Shown piece by piece: positions 14,554-22,070 of a stretch of 64,000 nucleotides of DNA. The notes under the pieces are model-generated. The model worked only from the letters and a program-made list of their open reading frames with translations. It ran no database searches and had not been told where the DNA came from. Within the stretch, counting starts at the first letter, position 1; the number at the start of each line of letters is the position of its first letter. Origin of the DNA: a virus. The stretch is taken from positions 1-64,000 of the IMG/VR virus record IMGVR_UViG_3300013195_000003, one strand, 5' to 3'. The position numbers and the translations under genes were made by a program.

Positions 14554-14977
14554 GATGATCCTCCGTGAGAATTAGAAAGTCCATTCTTCTATCATCACAG
14601 TAATTCTTTGCTGCCTTCCACTTTGCAGTGTTCTTCATAAAAGTATTTACCTCCTGCAAATACTTTTTAGTCTTACGTTGAGGTGTCTTAGGTGGTTTCG
14701 TCTGCTTCTTTGGTTTGACCTCAACGATATATTTCTTTAGAGAACCATCCCTATCTCTGACCTTCACATAGAAGTCAGGATAATATCTGTGTACCCTACC
14801 ATCAGTTGGGCAACGATATGGTATGATGATCTCTTCACTACCCCACTCCAATACATTCTCTTCTCTGTCGCAGTACTTCATAAACATAAGCTCCCAAGAT
14901 GATCTGTAAAAGATCCTACGAGGGTCGCCCTTGTACTTCTGGTAGTTCACTGGTTTGTACTGTCCAGAGTACGCCAT
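14537..14977 (-). CDS. gp4: head completion protein gp4
   Basis: 146 residues, near the length of T4 gp4. A PD-(D/E)XK-like core is visible: SSWELMFMKYCD (Glu29), YYPDFYV (Asp68), YIVEVKPKK (Glu86, Lys88), and a basic Pro/Lys-rich loop. gp4 completes filled heads so that tails can join. First gene of the minus-strand operon; its ATG is 21 bases downstream of a minus-strand CTAAATA late box. It overlaps the next gene by 17 bases. Confidence 0.88.
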   Translation of the reverse strand: MAYSGQYKPVNYQKYKGDPRRIFYRSSWELMFMKYCDREENVLEWGSEEIIIPYRCPTDGRVHRYYPDFYVKVRDRDGSLKKYIVEVKPKKQTKPPKTPQRKTKKYLQEVNTFMKNTAKWKAAKNYCDDRRMDFLILTEDHLGISL

Positions 14978-14982
14978 AAATA
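14976..14982 (+). promoter_or_regulatory. late promoter box, plus strand
   Basis: ATAAATA, 24 bases before the gp54 ATG at 15007. It overlaps the first codon of the opposite-strand gp4 gene. Confidence 0.65.
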
Positions 14983-14998
14983 AAATGTATCTTAAGCT

Positions 14999-15005
14999 AT
15001 ATTTA
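14999..15005 (-). promoter_or_regulatory. late promoter box, minus strand
   Basis: The complement of 14999-15005 reads CTAAATA, 21 bases upstream of the gp4 ATG at 14977. With the plus-strand box at 14976 it makes a divergent late-promoter pair within 30 bases. Confidence 0.55.
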
Positions 15006-15006
15006 G

Positions 15007-15777
15007 ATGGCGAATCTCTACGATGATTTGCGCAAGCAGCTAAAACGTGGTGGTGGCATTGCCAAGTCTAACCAATTTAGAGTTACCATCCCTGCAATCT
15101 GGCAGCTTGATCTGAAAGGATTTGATGTCAGTAACGACACGCGAGAGTCGATGGAATTCTTGTGTAGTTCGGCGTCGTTACCTAGCGTGCAAGCAGCGAC
15201 TGGACAGGTCAATGGATACTATACTGGACACAGTATGAAGTATCCAACGATGAAGATGTACAATGATCTATCATTGACCTTCATCTGTGATGCTAATATG
15301 ACAGCGTACAAGGTCTTCCACGCTTGGTTTGATAAGATTTTCCAAGAGGTAGATGGTAGTGGAAATGATATTGAGATGATGGAAGGGTGGACTCAAAGTC
15401 CTGATAGAGATAGAAATAGATTCACACGGGTAGCTTATCCTGATCAGTATCAGATGTCACTTCTGGTTGATAAGTTTGAACCTGGACCTGTCAACAGATC
15501 TCAAACTAAATCAATGAGATACTGGTTCCAGAAAGTCTATCCATATTCTATCGATGCCGTTCCCCTGGATGCAGGTACTACTACATTAGTTACTTGCACT
15601 GTCAATTTATACTATGAGAGATATGAAGTACAGTTTGAGGATGCTCTGACTAACTTCAAATCTATGTCACAACTTGATCGTTATCCCTTACCTAAGTCGC
15701 TTCGTAAACAACTTAGGAGAATCAATGACAAGACTAAGAAGTTCTCGAAGAATTTAAAAGATGCGTTGGGTGACTGA
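15007..15777 (+). CDS. gp54: baseplate tail tube initiator gp54
   Basis: 256 residues with tail-tube-type fold features: SNQFRVTIPAIWQL at the N-terminal strand, LCSSASLPSVQA, then YPTMKMYNDLSLTFICD and MTAYKVFHAWFDKIF, followed by the YPYSIDAVPLDA and TCTVNLYYERYEV strands and a basic C-terminal tail (LPKSLRKQLRRINDKTKKF). In T4 gp54 sits under gp48 and starts tube assembly. First gene of the plus-strand hub operon, with a late box 24 bases upstream. Confidence 0.75.
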   Translation: MANLYDDLRKQLKRGGGIAKSNQFRVTIPAIWQLDLKGFDVSNDTRESMEFLCSSASLPSVQAATGQVNGYYTGHSMKYPTMKMYNDLSLTFICDANMTAYKVFHAWFDKIFQEVDGSGNDIEMMEGWTQSPDRDRNRFTRVAYPDQYQMSLLVDKFEPGPVNRSQTKSMRYWFQKVYPYSIDAVPLDAGTTTLVTCTVNLYYERYEVQFEDALTNFKSMSQLDRYPLPKSLRKQLRRINDKTKKFSKNLKDALGD

Positions 15778-15779
15778 CG

Positions 15780-15786
15780 ATAAATA
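15780..15786 (+). promoter_or_regulatory. late promoter box
   Basis: GATAAATA (ATAAATA at 15780-15786), 21 bases before the gp26 ATG at 15808. Confidence 0.6.
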
Positions 15787-15807
15787 AATGTACTGAACTC
15801 GAACACT

Positions 15808-16521
15808 ATGGCTTTACCAAAACTTGATGTACCTTCGTATACAACTGTTCTTCCCTCTACAGGGCAGACAATTAAGTATAGACCTTTCCTCGTTAAAGAA
15901 GAGAAGACACTTCTCCTTGCTTTAGAATCTGAAGATCAAAAACAAATTCAGGATGCAGTGGTTACACTGCTTACTAATTGCATCACGAGTCGCTTGAATA
16001 TCAAGAGACTTGCAATGTTTGATCTGGAATATTTGTTCCTGAAGATTCGTGCTAAGTCTGTGAGTGAATCTCTTGAGCTGAAAGTCACCTGTACAGATGA
16101 TAATGAAACTCAAGTTGATGTTGAAATTGACTTGGAAGATGTGGAGGTTTTAATACCTAAAGAACATACTGATATTGTTGAGTTGACAGAAGATGTGTCT
16201 GTCAAGATGAAGTATCCTTCTCTGGATCAGTTCATCAAAAATAATTTTGGTGATACTGAAACTAAACCTGAAGAAGTATTTGAGCTGATTGCTGAATGCA
16301 TTGATCAAATTATTGATGGTGATGAAGTCCACGAGTCTTCATCGTCTAGTAAGAAAGAATTGATTGCATTCCTTGATAGTCTTACATCGCAACAGTTCCT
16401 TAACATACAGGAATTCTTTGCGACTATGCCTAAATTAACACATACATTCAGTGTAGTTAATCCGAACACAAAAGAAAGATGTGAGTATACCCTGGAGGGT
16501 TTAGCGTCTTTTTTCGGGTAA
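15808..16521 (+). CDS. gp26: baseplate hub subunit gp26
   Basis: 237 residues. N-terminal LPSTGQTIKYRPFLVKEEKTLL and the downstream two-domain pattern (KVTCTDDNETQVDVEIDLED, then YPSLDQFIKNN and a helical C-terminal end FLDSLTSQQFLNIQEFFATM) match cyanophage proteins annotated as T4 gp26-type hub subunits. Length is near T4 gp26 (about 208). It is followed 2 bases later by a small helical gene, a hub/tape-measure chaperone arrangement seen in many contractile phages. Confidence 0.7.
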   Translation: MALPKLDVPSYTTVLPSTGQTIKYRPFLVKEEKTLLLALESEDQKQIQDAVVTLLTNCITSRLNIKRLAMFDLEYLFLKIRAKSVSESLELKVTCTDDNETQVDVEIDLEDVEVLIPKEHTDIVELTEDVSVKMKYPSLDQFIKNNFGDTETKPEEVFELIAECIDQIIDGDEVHESSSSSKKELIAFLDSLTSQQFLNIQEFFATMPKLTHTFSVVNPNTKERCEYTLEGLASFFG

Positions 16522-16523
16522 CG

Positions 16524-16694
16524 ATGTCCTATAATTCTCTAGAGAATTATTTTAGGACAAACTTCGCACTAATGCAGCATCACAAATACAGTCTTACTGA
16601 GATTGAAAATATGATGCCGTGGGAAAGAGAAGTATACATTGCTCTCCTTCTTGCATACATTGAAGAAGAGAAACTTAAACAACAAACAGGGTAA
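16524..16694 (+). CDS. small tail/hub assembly chaperone-like protein
   Basis: 56 residues: MSYNSLENYFRTNFALMQHH, then YSLTEIENMMPWEREVYIAL and an acidic helical tail. The pattern N-F-x-L-x-x-H-x-Y-x-x-x-E-(I/L)-E-x-M-(I/M)-P-(W/F)-E-R-x-V-Y recurs in a small gene between hub and tape-measure genes in many tailed phages and resembles the second frame of tail assembly chaperones. It starts 2 bases after gp26, and its stop is directly followed by the tape-measure ATG. No frameshift signal linking it to gp26 was found. Confidence 0.65.
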   Translation: MSYNSLENYFRTNFALMQHHKYSLTEIENMMPWEREVYIALLLAYIEEEKLKQQTG

Positions 16695-19600
16695 ATGGCG
16701 TCCGAAAGTAAAATACAAGCGCTGCTTACGGTCAATAGTGCTCAGCTTCAAGCACAGAGTGCCCAGATCAATGCGCAGAAGATCACTAACAATCTTTTAT
16801 CTGATGTCCTGAATGCTCAGATAAAAACTAATGGTCTTCTGGGTGCACAGAATGCCATTTCTAGGAAGCGTGTTAGTGCGGACAAGTTCTCTGCTCAAGA
16901 GAATGCCATTGAGAAGTTTAGAAAAAAGAATGTAGGTAAGAAATCTGATATAAAACTACCAGGCAAGATTAACTGGAAGAATGTTCTGGGTCTTGGTGCT
17001 CTTACTCTTGGTGTTGCTGCCCTTGTCTCAGCTATTGATGGCATATCGAGAGGTCTTGCTGGTTTTGCAGACAGATTGGATGGTATTGCTCAAGGACTAG
17101 AAGACTTTGAAGTCAAGGTAAGAGAGACTGCAGGTAAAGTTAGAGATTTCTTGACACCCATTCCTGGGTTTAGTATGTTTGGTTTGCGCCAAGCATCTAT
17201 GGGTGTTGACGCTGCTAAGTCTGGTAGGTATGCGACCACTGGTCGTCAAGTTCGTGGTGCTGTTGGTAAAGGGATAGCAAATGCAGCAAGAGGAACTGCT
17301 AATTTAACTGGCAAAGCAATCAAAGGAACTGGCAATCTAGCTCTCGATGGTGTTGAAGCTGGTTTAAACAGAATTGCTGCCACTAATACTGCTACGATAG
17401 CTGACAAACTAGATGACATTGCTATCAGACAGGGAGCACGTGCACGTAGTACAACTTTAGCAACTGGTCTTACTCCTAAGACTTTAAAAGATTCTCTTGT
17501 CTCTGCTTTAAAAACTACTAGAGAAAAAGCTGCTGGTTTTGTAAGTAGTACAAGACAGGGAGCAGGGAGAGGTTTAGATGCAATAAAAGCTGCCCCTGGC
17601 AATCTCAATACACAGCGTAAGCTGTTTATGCAGGGCATCACTGGTGCCGATGATGTATCTGTTCTCCGCACTGCAGGTCGCCCCTTCCCGAACGTTGCAC
17701 GTGGTGCTGGTAGTCTTGCGGATGAAGTGGGTGGTTTCTTCCGTGCTGGTAGAGGTCTTAGGACAGGTGCTCAGAATGCTGTCAGTGCTACTAGACAAGC
17801 AGTCTCTGCGGCAACTCCGCAGGGAGTCAAGCAGTTTATCGCAGTCTCGAAAGCTGCTGGTCCTCAAGCTGCAATCCTTGGTGTCTTTGATGACATAGTT
17901 AAGAACCTTAAGAACCTTAAGGTAAAAACTATTACTTCTTTGGGTAGTGCATTGAAAGCATTGCCTGGACAGTTTGCAACCTTAGGTAAGTCATTAAAGG
18001 GTTTTGCTGGTGGTATTAAGACTGCTGTTGCAAACTTTGATCTAGGTAAAGCTGCCATCCAAGTAAGTAAAGTTGGATCGCGTGGTGCTCAGGGTCTTGC
18101 TAAAGGTGCTGCTGGTATTGTTCGTGGTGTTCCTGGTGCTGCTGGCAAACTTGCTGAAACAATTTCGAGAGCGAGAGCACCGATGATTGGTCCAAAACCA
18201 CCGCCAGGACTGCTAAGTAGAACTGGTACTATGCTTAAAGATGGAGCTGGTGCTGCCGTGAAGGGCACTGGATCTGTTCTCAAGCGCTTTCCTGTCCTTG
18301 GTTCCTTGATCTCTGCTGGTTTCGGTGCTCTGGAAGCGAACACTGAGGAGATGGAGAGACTGAGGGCAGAGAATCCTGAGATGACTGATGAACAGATTAA
18401 AGCTGGTCTTGCTGATGGCACTCTGAAGAAAGACAAAGCGAAGATCATTGGTAGATCTGCTGGTGCTGGCGCAGGTGCTGGTGTCGGTACCGTGGTCGGT
18501 GGTATCCTGGGTAGTGCTCTCGGTCCTATCGGTACTGCTGTTGGTGCAGCAGCTGGTGCCTGGTTGGGTGAGAACGTTGGTAAGTTCCTGGGTGAAGGAT
18601 TCGCCAACACATTCAAGACATTCGACTGGGGTAAGACTTTCGGTCCTGTGATTGATACGTTTAAATCACTTGCTGGTTCTATTACAGGTGCATTGGATGC
18701 TGTCGCTGGTGCCTTTGGTATCAAAGGTGATGGAGAAGGTGGTAGTGGTGGATTCATTGTAGCTCTCAAAAATATTGGTAGAATTATTGGTATTATTGCC
18801 AAGCTTTTACTGAAGACTCTAGCACCAGCACTTAATCTTGTTATGAATACGATTAAGGCAGTTGTTGACGGAATTACTATGCTGATCAAGGGTATCAGCG
18901 CTGTCATAGGAGGAGTATTTAATTTAGTTAAAGGTATTACTAGCAATCCTCTTATGCAAGTGCTTCCTGGAGTAAAAGAGCTTAATGCTCTTTTGAGTGG
19001 TGGCAATGGTGATATTATTGGTAGCATCAGCAATTTTATTGATGGTAATCCACAACCTGCTGTTGATCCTGCAGCTGGACAGAATGATCCAGACTTACCT
19101 CAGGGTGGTCGTGAACCTAGAAAAAGAAAACGTGGGTACGGTATAGGTGGAGGATTTAATTTGTTCAACCCATTCTCCTGGGGTAAATCAGTTAATGAAA
19201 GTATTGATAATGCTAGAGATAATGCAAACCTTGGTGGTAATGCATTTGGATACAACAACAGGTACAAGAATGTAACTGATCCAAATATGCGGAGGATGCT
19301 TGGTTTGCCTGAGGGTGGTCGTACACCTAAGCAAAAGGGTAGAGGAGGTAAAGGAGGACGTGGCCACGGTATAATGTCTCTTGGAGGACGTGGCCGCGGC
19401 ATAGGTGGTCCTGCTGTACGAGTTAGCTCACACCGTGGGATGCGTTGGGGTAGAATGCACCAAGGCGTTGACATCGCTCCTACTGGCAGCAAGTTACATA
19501 TGCCTATGTACTTGCCGAAGCCTGCTAAAATTGTAGACAAACGTCGTGAAGGAGGCGGTGATGCTGGATATGGCAACTCGATTTACTTCACCACCAGCGA

Positions 19601-20231
19601 TGGCATCACCCATCTGTATGCTCATATGAAAAATCCTAGCAAACTTAAGGTTGGATCTCATTATCCAGCTGGAACACAGGTTGGACTGATGGGTTACTCT
19701 GGAAACACAGATCCAAAAGGTCCCGATGGCACTCACCTTCATTGGGAAACAGGAACTAATGAAGCTGATGTGGGTCGTTCTGGTAGTAGTCTGTTCGATC
19801 CACTGTCGAAGTATAGTAAGTTTGCTCCTTTTAAAGGGACTCCTGGTTCGGATGGTCCTGACAGTGATTACGATCCTGCTTCTGTGCAAAATCCTTCAGA
19901 ATATAGCGACCGTAGTTCTGGTTTATTAGTGTCTCCTGCCACTAATATGGTTAGAGATTTTGCGACAAATGTTCGTAATACTGGTGAAAGATTGCAGAAG
20001 AGTATGGAATCTCAGGGTATGGAATCTGGTCTTGCTGCCTCTCTTGGTGCAGCACTAGCACCATTGGGCAACCTGAAGCAGTCTCTGATGGAAGCTGTAA
20101 GTGCTGGACGCCCTGCGCCTGCTGTTGGAAGCGCTGATGGTGGTGGTGTGTCTAGTGATGGTGATGTTTCAATGTTCCCCACCTCCTCACCAGTTAGAGA
20201 TGGTGGTCACGTGTTCCAAGGAGATGTTTGA
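16695..20231 (+). CDS. tape-measure/hub protein with M23 peptidase domain
   Basis: 1178 residues. The N-terminal helical region (QLQAQSAQINAQKITNNLL) is followed by long Ala/Gly/Lys-rich helical sequence with several hydrophobic spans (VLGLGALTLGVAALVSAIDG, GAGAGVGTVVGGILGSALG, IIGIIAKLLLKTLAPAL), as in tape-measure proteins. Near the C-terminus (about 900-1055) is a LytM/M23 zinc endopeptidase: His922-x3-Asp926 (MHQGVDIA) and His1014-x-His1016 (THLHWETG), the canonical metal and catalytic set, so it can probably cut peptidoglycan cross-links during DNA entry. It sits between the gp26-side chaperone and the gp27-like protein; its stop overlaps the next ATG (TGATG). Confidence 0.85.
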   Translation: MASESKIQALLTVNSAQLQAQSAQINAQKITNNLLSDVLNAQIKTNGLLGAQNAISRKRVSADKFSAQENAIEKFRKKNVGKKSDIKLPGKINWKNVLGLGALTLGVAALVSAIDGISRGLAGFADRLDGIAQGLEDFEVKVRETAGKVRDFLTPIPGFSMFGLRQASMGVDAAKSGRYATTGRQVRGAVGKGIANAARGTANLTGKAIKGTGNLALDGVEAGLNRIAATNTATIADKLDDIAIRQGARARSTTLATGLTPKTLKDSLVSALKTTREKAAGFVSSTRQGAGRGLDAIKAAPGNLNTQRKLFMQGITGADDVSVLRTAGRPFPNVARGAGSLADEVGGFFRAGRGLRTGAQNAVSATRQAVSAATPQGVKQFIAVSKAAGPQAAILGVFDDIVKNLKNLKVKTITSLGSALKALPGQFATLGKSLKGFAGGIKTAVANFDLGKAAIQVSKVGSRGAQGLAKGAAGIVRGVPGAAGKLAETISRARAPMIGPKPPPGLLSRTGTMLKDGAGAAVKGTGSVLKRFPVLGSLISAGFGALEANTEEMERLRAENPEMTDEQIKAGLADGTLKKDKAKIIGRSAGAGAGAGVGTVVGGILGSALGPIGTAVGAAAGAWLGENVGKFLGEGFANTFKTFDWGKTFGPVIDTFKSLAGSITGALDAVAGAFGIKGDGEGGSGGFIVALKNIGRIIGIIAKLLLKTLAPALNLVMNTIKAVVDGITMLIKGISAVIGGVFNLVKGITSNPLMQVLPGVKELNALLSGGNGDIIGSISNFIDGNPQPAVDPAAGQNDPDLPQGGREPRKRKRGYGIGGGFNLFNPFSWGKSVNESIDNARDNANLGGNAFGYNNRYKNVTDPNMRRMLGLPEGGRTPKQKGRGGKGGRGHGIMSLGGRGRGIGGPAVRVSSHRGMRWGRMHQGVDIAPTGSKLHMPMYLPKPAKIVDKRREGGGDAGYGNSIYFTTSDGITHLYAHMKNPSKLKVGSHYPAGTQVGLMGYSGNTDPKGPDGTHLHWETGTNEADVGRSGSSLFDPLSKYSKFAPFKGTPGSDGPDSDYDPASVQNPSEYSDRSSGLLVSPATNMVRDFATNVRNTGERLQKSMESQGMESGLAASLGAALAPLGNLKQSLMEAVSAGRPAPAVGSADGGGVSSDGDVSMFPTSSPVRDGGHVFQGDV

Positions 20232-21580
20232 TGGCTGAAGCAGTAACAGAAGCACAAGTAGGTTGGAAACTAGTAGATTGTAAAATCATAATGGATGGTG
20301 GGTCGGAGATTCCGTTGACGACTAACCTGAATACTTTTACTTACTATGAAGATCTCGAAAGGATTTGTCCTACTGCAACAGCGGTTCTTAATGACTTAGG
20401 TTCGCAGGATCTACCACTGTCAGGTGGAGAACAGTTTATAATTACACTGGTCACTGATCAAACTTCCGAAGAGGAAGTAACTCACGAGTTTATTGTTGGT
20501 AGCAATGGTACTCCTTTCATTGCTTTTAAAGGAAAGTATACGACACTTAATCTGATTAAAAAAGACAGCAAAGTATTCTCTACCTTCAAGGCGATGAATA
20601 CTTACAAGGGTACAGGTGATAGTATTATGGCGCTTGCATTTCAGGATGCAAAGATGGAACAACCTCTTCGAGCGATGGGTCCTGCACCATTTAATAAGCT
20701 GCTGATTCCTGGTGAAGGTATCTCTCTTGACAAACTGGCAAGGAGAGTTTGTACACAGTCTATTCCTCAGGCAGGAGAACAAGCAAACACCTGTGGATAT
20801 TTCTTGTGGGGAACAAGAATGGGATATAACTTTGCTTCAATCGATCATCTTTTATCTACAGGAAATGATGCATACAGTGGCATCAAACCTTTCTGGGAAT
20901 ACTATCAAGCACCTTCAAATACTAATCAGGTCCCAGCTCACCTAATCATCCAACACTATTCAGTCAAGAGAGATGGTGATCTCAAAGCAATGGCTGACAA
21001 AGGTGTGTTTGCTGCTATACTTGCAGTGACCAACACAGACACTCAAGAATTCAAGGAAGAAAGGTGGAACTTACAGGACCACTGGAGTAAATGGGGTCAC
21101 ATTGGCACCCAAACTGCCTTCCCTGAATGGATGGTCAAGTGGTTGGACGAATACCTCACCTCCACATCTAACAACACAGCTGCAATTAGAACCTTTAAGA
21201 TTGACACAACTAATGAAGCATTCTTTAACGAGGAAGAACAGGCAGCTGAAGTTGTTGGTAGAGATGGTGGTGATGTAGAAACCGAGTACCCTGATTGGGG
21301 TCCTTATACTATTTGTCAATACAATGCACGACGTGCTACAATGGCAATGAATGTGACCAACGTTGTCGTTCCTGGCAATTCTCAGTTAAAAGCTGGAGAC
21401 AAAATTAATTTGCACATCCAGTCTTCTAAACCTGACCACGCCAAGGATGCTGACGATGAGGATCTTCGTAGAAGCGGTGCCTATCTTATCTTTAGGATAG
21501 CGCATAGATATACTATGACACCTCGCGAGTGTTTTACTGCTGCCACACTCGTTAAGGACTCTATGAATAAAAATTGTTAA
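20231..21580 (+). CDS. baseplate hub subunit gp27-like
   Basis: 449 residues from ATG 20231 (in-frame TTG at 20228 rejected). Beta-rich N-terminus (WKLVDCKIIMDGGSEIPLTT, FTYYEDLERICPTATAVLND) and a repeated jelly-roll-like C-terminal half are compatible with the two tube-like domains of T4 gp27. Position, directly before a gp5-like protein and after the tape measure, supports the hub identity. No catalytic motif. Assignment is by context and fold impression rather than motif identity. Confidence 0.6.
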   Translation: MAEAVTEAQVGWKLVDCKIIMDGGSEIPLTTNLNTFTYYEDLERICPTATAVLNDLGSQDLPLSGGEQFIITLVTDQTSEEEVTHEFIVGSNGTPFIAFKGKYTTLNLIKKDSKVFSTFKAMNTYKGTGDSIMALAFQDAKMEQPLRAMGPAPFNKLLIPGEGISLDKLARRVCTQSIPQAGEQANTCGYFLWGTRMGYNFASIDHLLSTGNDAYSGIKPFWEYYQAPSNTNQVPAHLIIQHYSVKRDGDLKAMADKGVFAAILAVTNTDTQEFKEERWNLQDHWSKWGHIGTQTAFPEWMVKWLDEYLTSTSNNTAAIRTFKIDTTNEAFFNEEEQAAEVVGRDGGDVETEYPDWGPYTICQYNARRATMAMNVTNVVVPGNSQLKAGDKINLHIQSSKPDHAKDADDEDLRRSGAYLIFRIAHRYTMTPRECFTAATLVKDSMNKNC

Positions 21581-21582
21581 CA

Positions 21583-21771
21583 ATGAACAAAGAATTTCTC
21601 GAACAATATCCACCCGAAATGACCCGTGGTCTCTCTGCAGTACTGGACAAGATTGCAGAGGAAAAAGATACAGTTGTTCTTGCCAAATTGTATGGTCAAT
21701 TAGCATTGGGACTCGAAAGACTCAAAGCACAGATTGAAGATCGTGATGCCAAAGGTGTTGATCAGATCTGA
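21583..21771 (+). CDS. small hypothetical protein
   Basis: 62 residues from ATG 21583 (MNKEFLEQYPPEMTRGLSAV). Helical, charged, no Cys. It starts 2 bases after the hub gene stop, so it is translationally linked to it, and ends before the late box at 21780. No family recognised. Confidence 0.55.
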   Translation: MNKEFLEQYPPEMTRGLSAVLDKIAEEKDTVVLAKLYGQLALGLERLKAQIEDRDAKGVDQI

Positions 21772-21779
21772 AATCTCGA

Positions 21780-21786
21780 ATAAATA
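21780..21786 (+). promoter_or_regulatory. late promoter box
   Basis: AATAAATA with ATAAATA at 21780-21786, 57 bases before cp12. The distance is longer than for other boxes because a shared A/T-rich element lies between. Confidence 0.55.
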
Positions 21787-21798
21787 AACCAGAATTCT

Positions 21799-21839
21799 GG
21801 AAAAAAAACTCCGCCAAAAAATCACCCCTTTAGGTTTTT
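21799..21839 (+). repeat. copy 1 of a shared A/T-rich non-coding element
   Basis: GGAAAAAAAACTCCG, ten bases, then CCTTTAGGTTTTT. The same 15-mer and TTTAGGTTTTT end occur at 27211-27252. Here it is the 5' untranslated region of cp12, preceded by the palindrome CCAGAATTCTGG (21789-21800). Confidence 0.65.
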
Positions 21840-21842
21840 CAA

Positions 21843-22070
21843 ATGGACTCCATCGAACAACACATCGAGAAGGATAAAAAGATCCTCGAAGATCCTACTA
21901 CTTCTCCACAAGCACGTCGTCACATCGAAGAAGAGTTACACGATTTAGAAGAATACGTAGAGCATCACAAAGAAGAAATTGAAGCTGGTGATCATCACGA
22001 TCCCTCACCCCTTGAACTATACTGTGACCAGCAACCTGGCGCACCTGAGTGCAAAATTCACGATAACTAA
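21843..22070 (+). CDS. cp12: CP12-family Calvin-cycle regulator
   Basis: 75 residues, matching the picocyanobacterial/cyanophage short CP12: N-terminal SIEQHIEKDKKILEDP, a helical acidic/His-rich centre, and the C-terminal GAPDH-binding loop with Cys61-x8-Cys70 (YCDQQPGAPEC). CP12 ties up GAPDH and phosphoribulokinase to switch off the Calvin cycle; phage copies are thought to divert carbon to the pentose phosphate pathway. The N-terminal Cys pair of plant CP12 is missing, as in short forms. The usual end YDD is replaced by HDN. It sits inside the baseplate hub operon; its stop overlaps the next start. Confidence 0.78.
   Translation: MDSIEQHIEKDKKILEDPTTSPQARRHIEEELHDLEEYVEHHKEEIEAGDHHDPSPLELYCDQQPGAPECKIHDN

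Noticed and set aside
18089-19033. Minus-strand open frame of 314 codons opposite the tape measure
   Set aside because: Antisense of an Ala/Gly-rich gene, Pro/Ser-rich by complementarity; no start signals.
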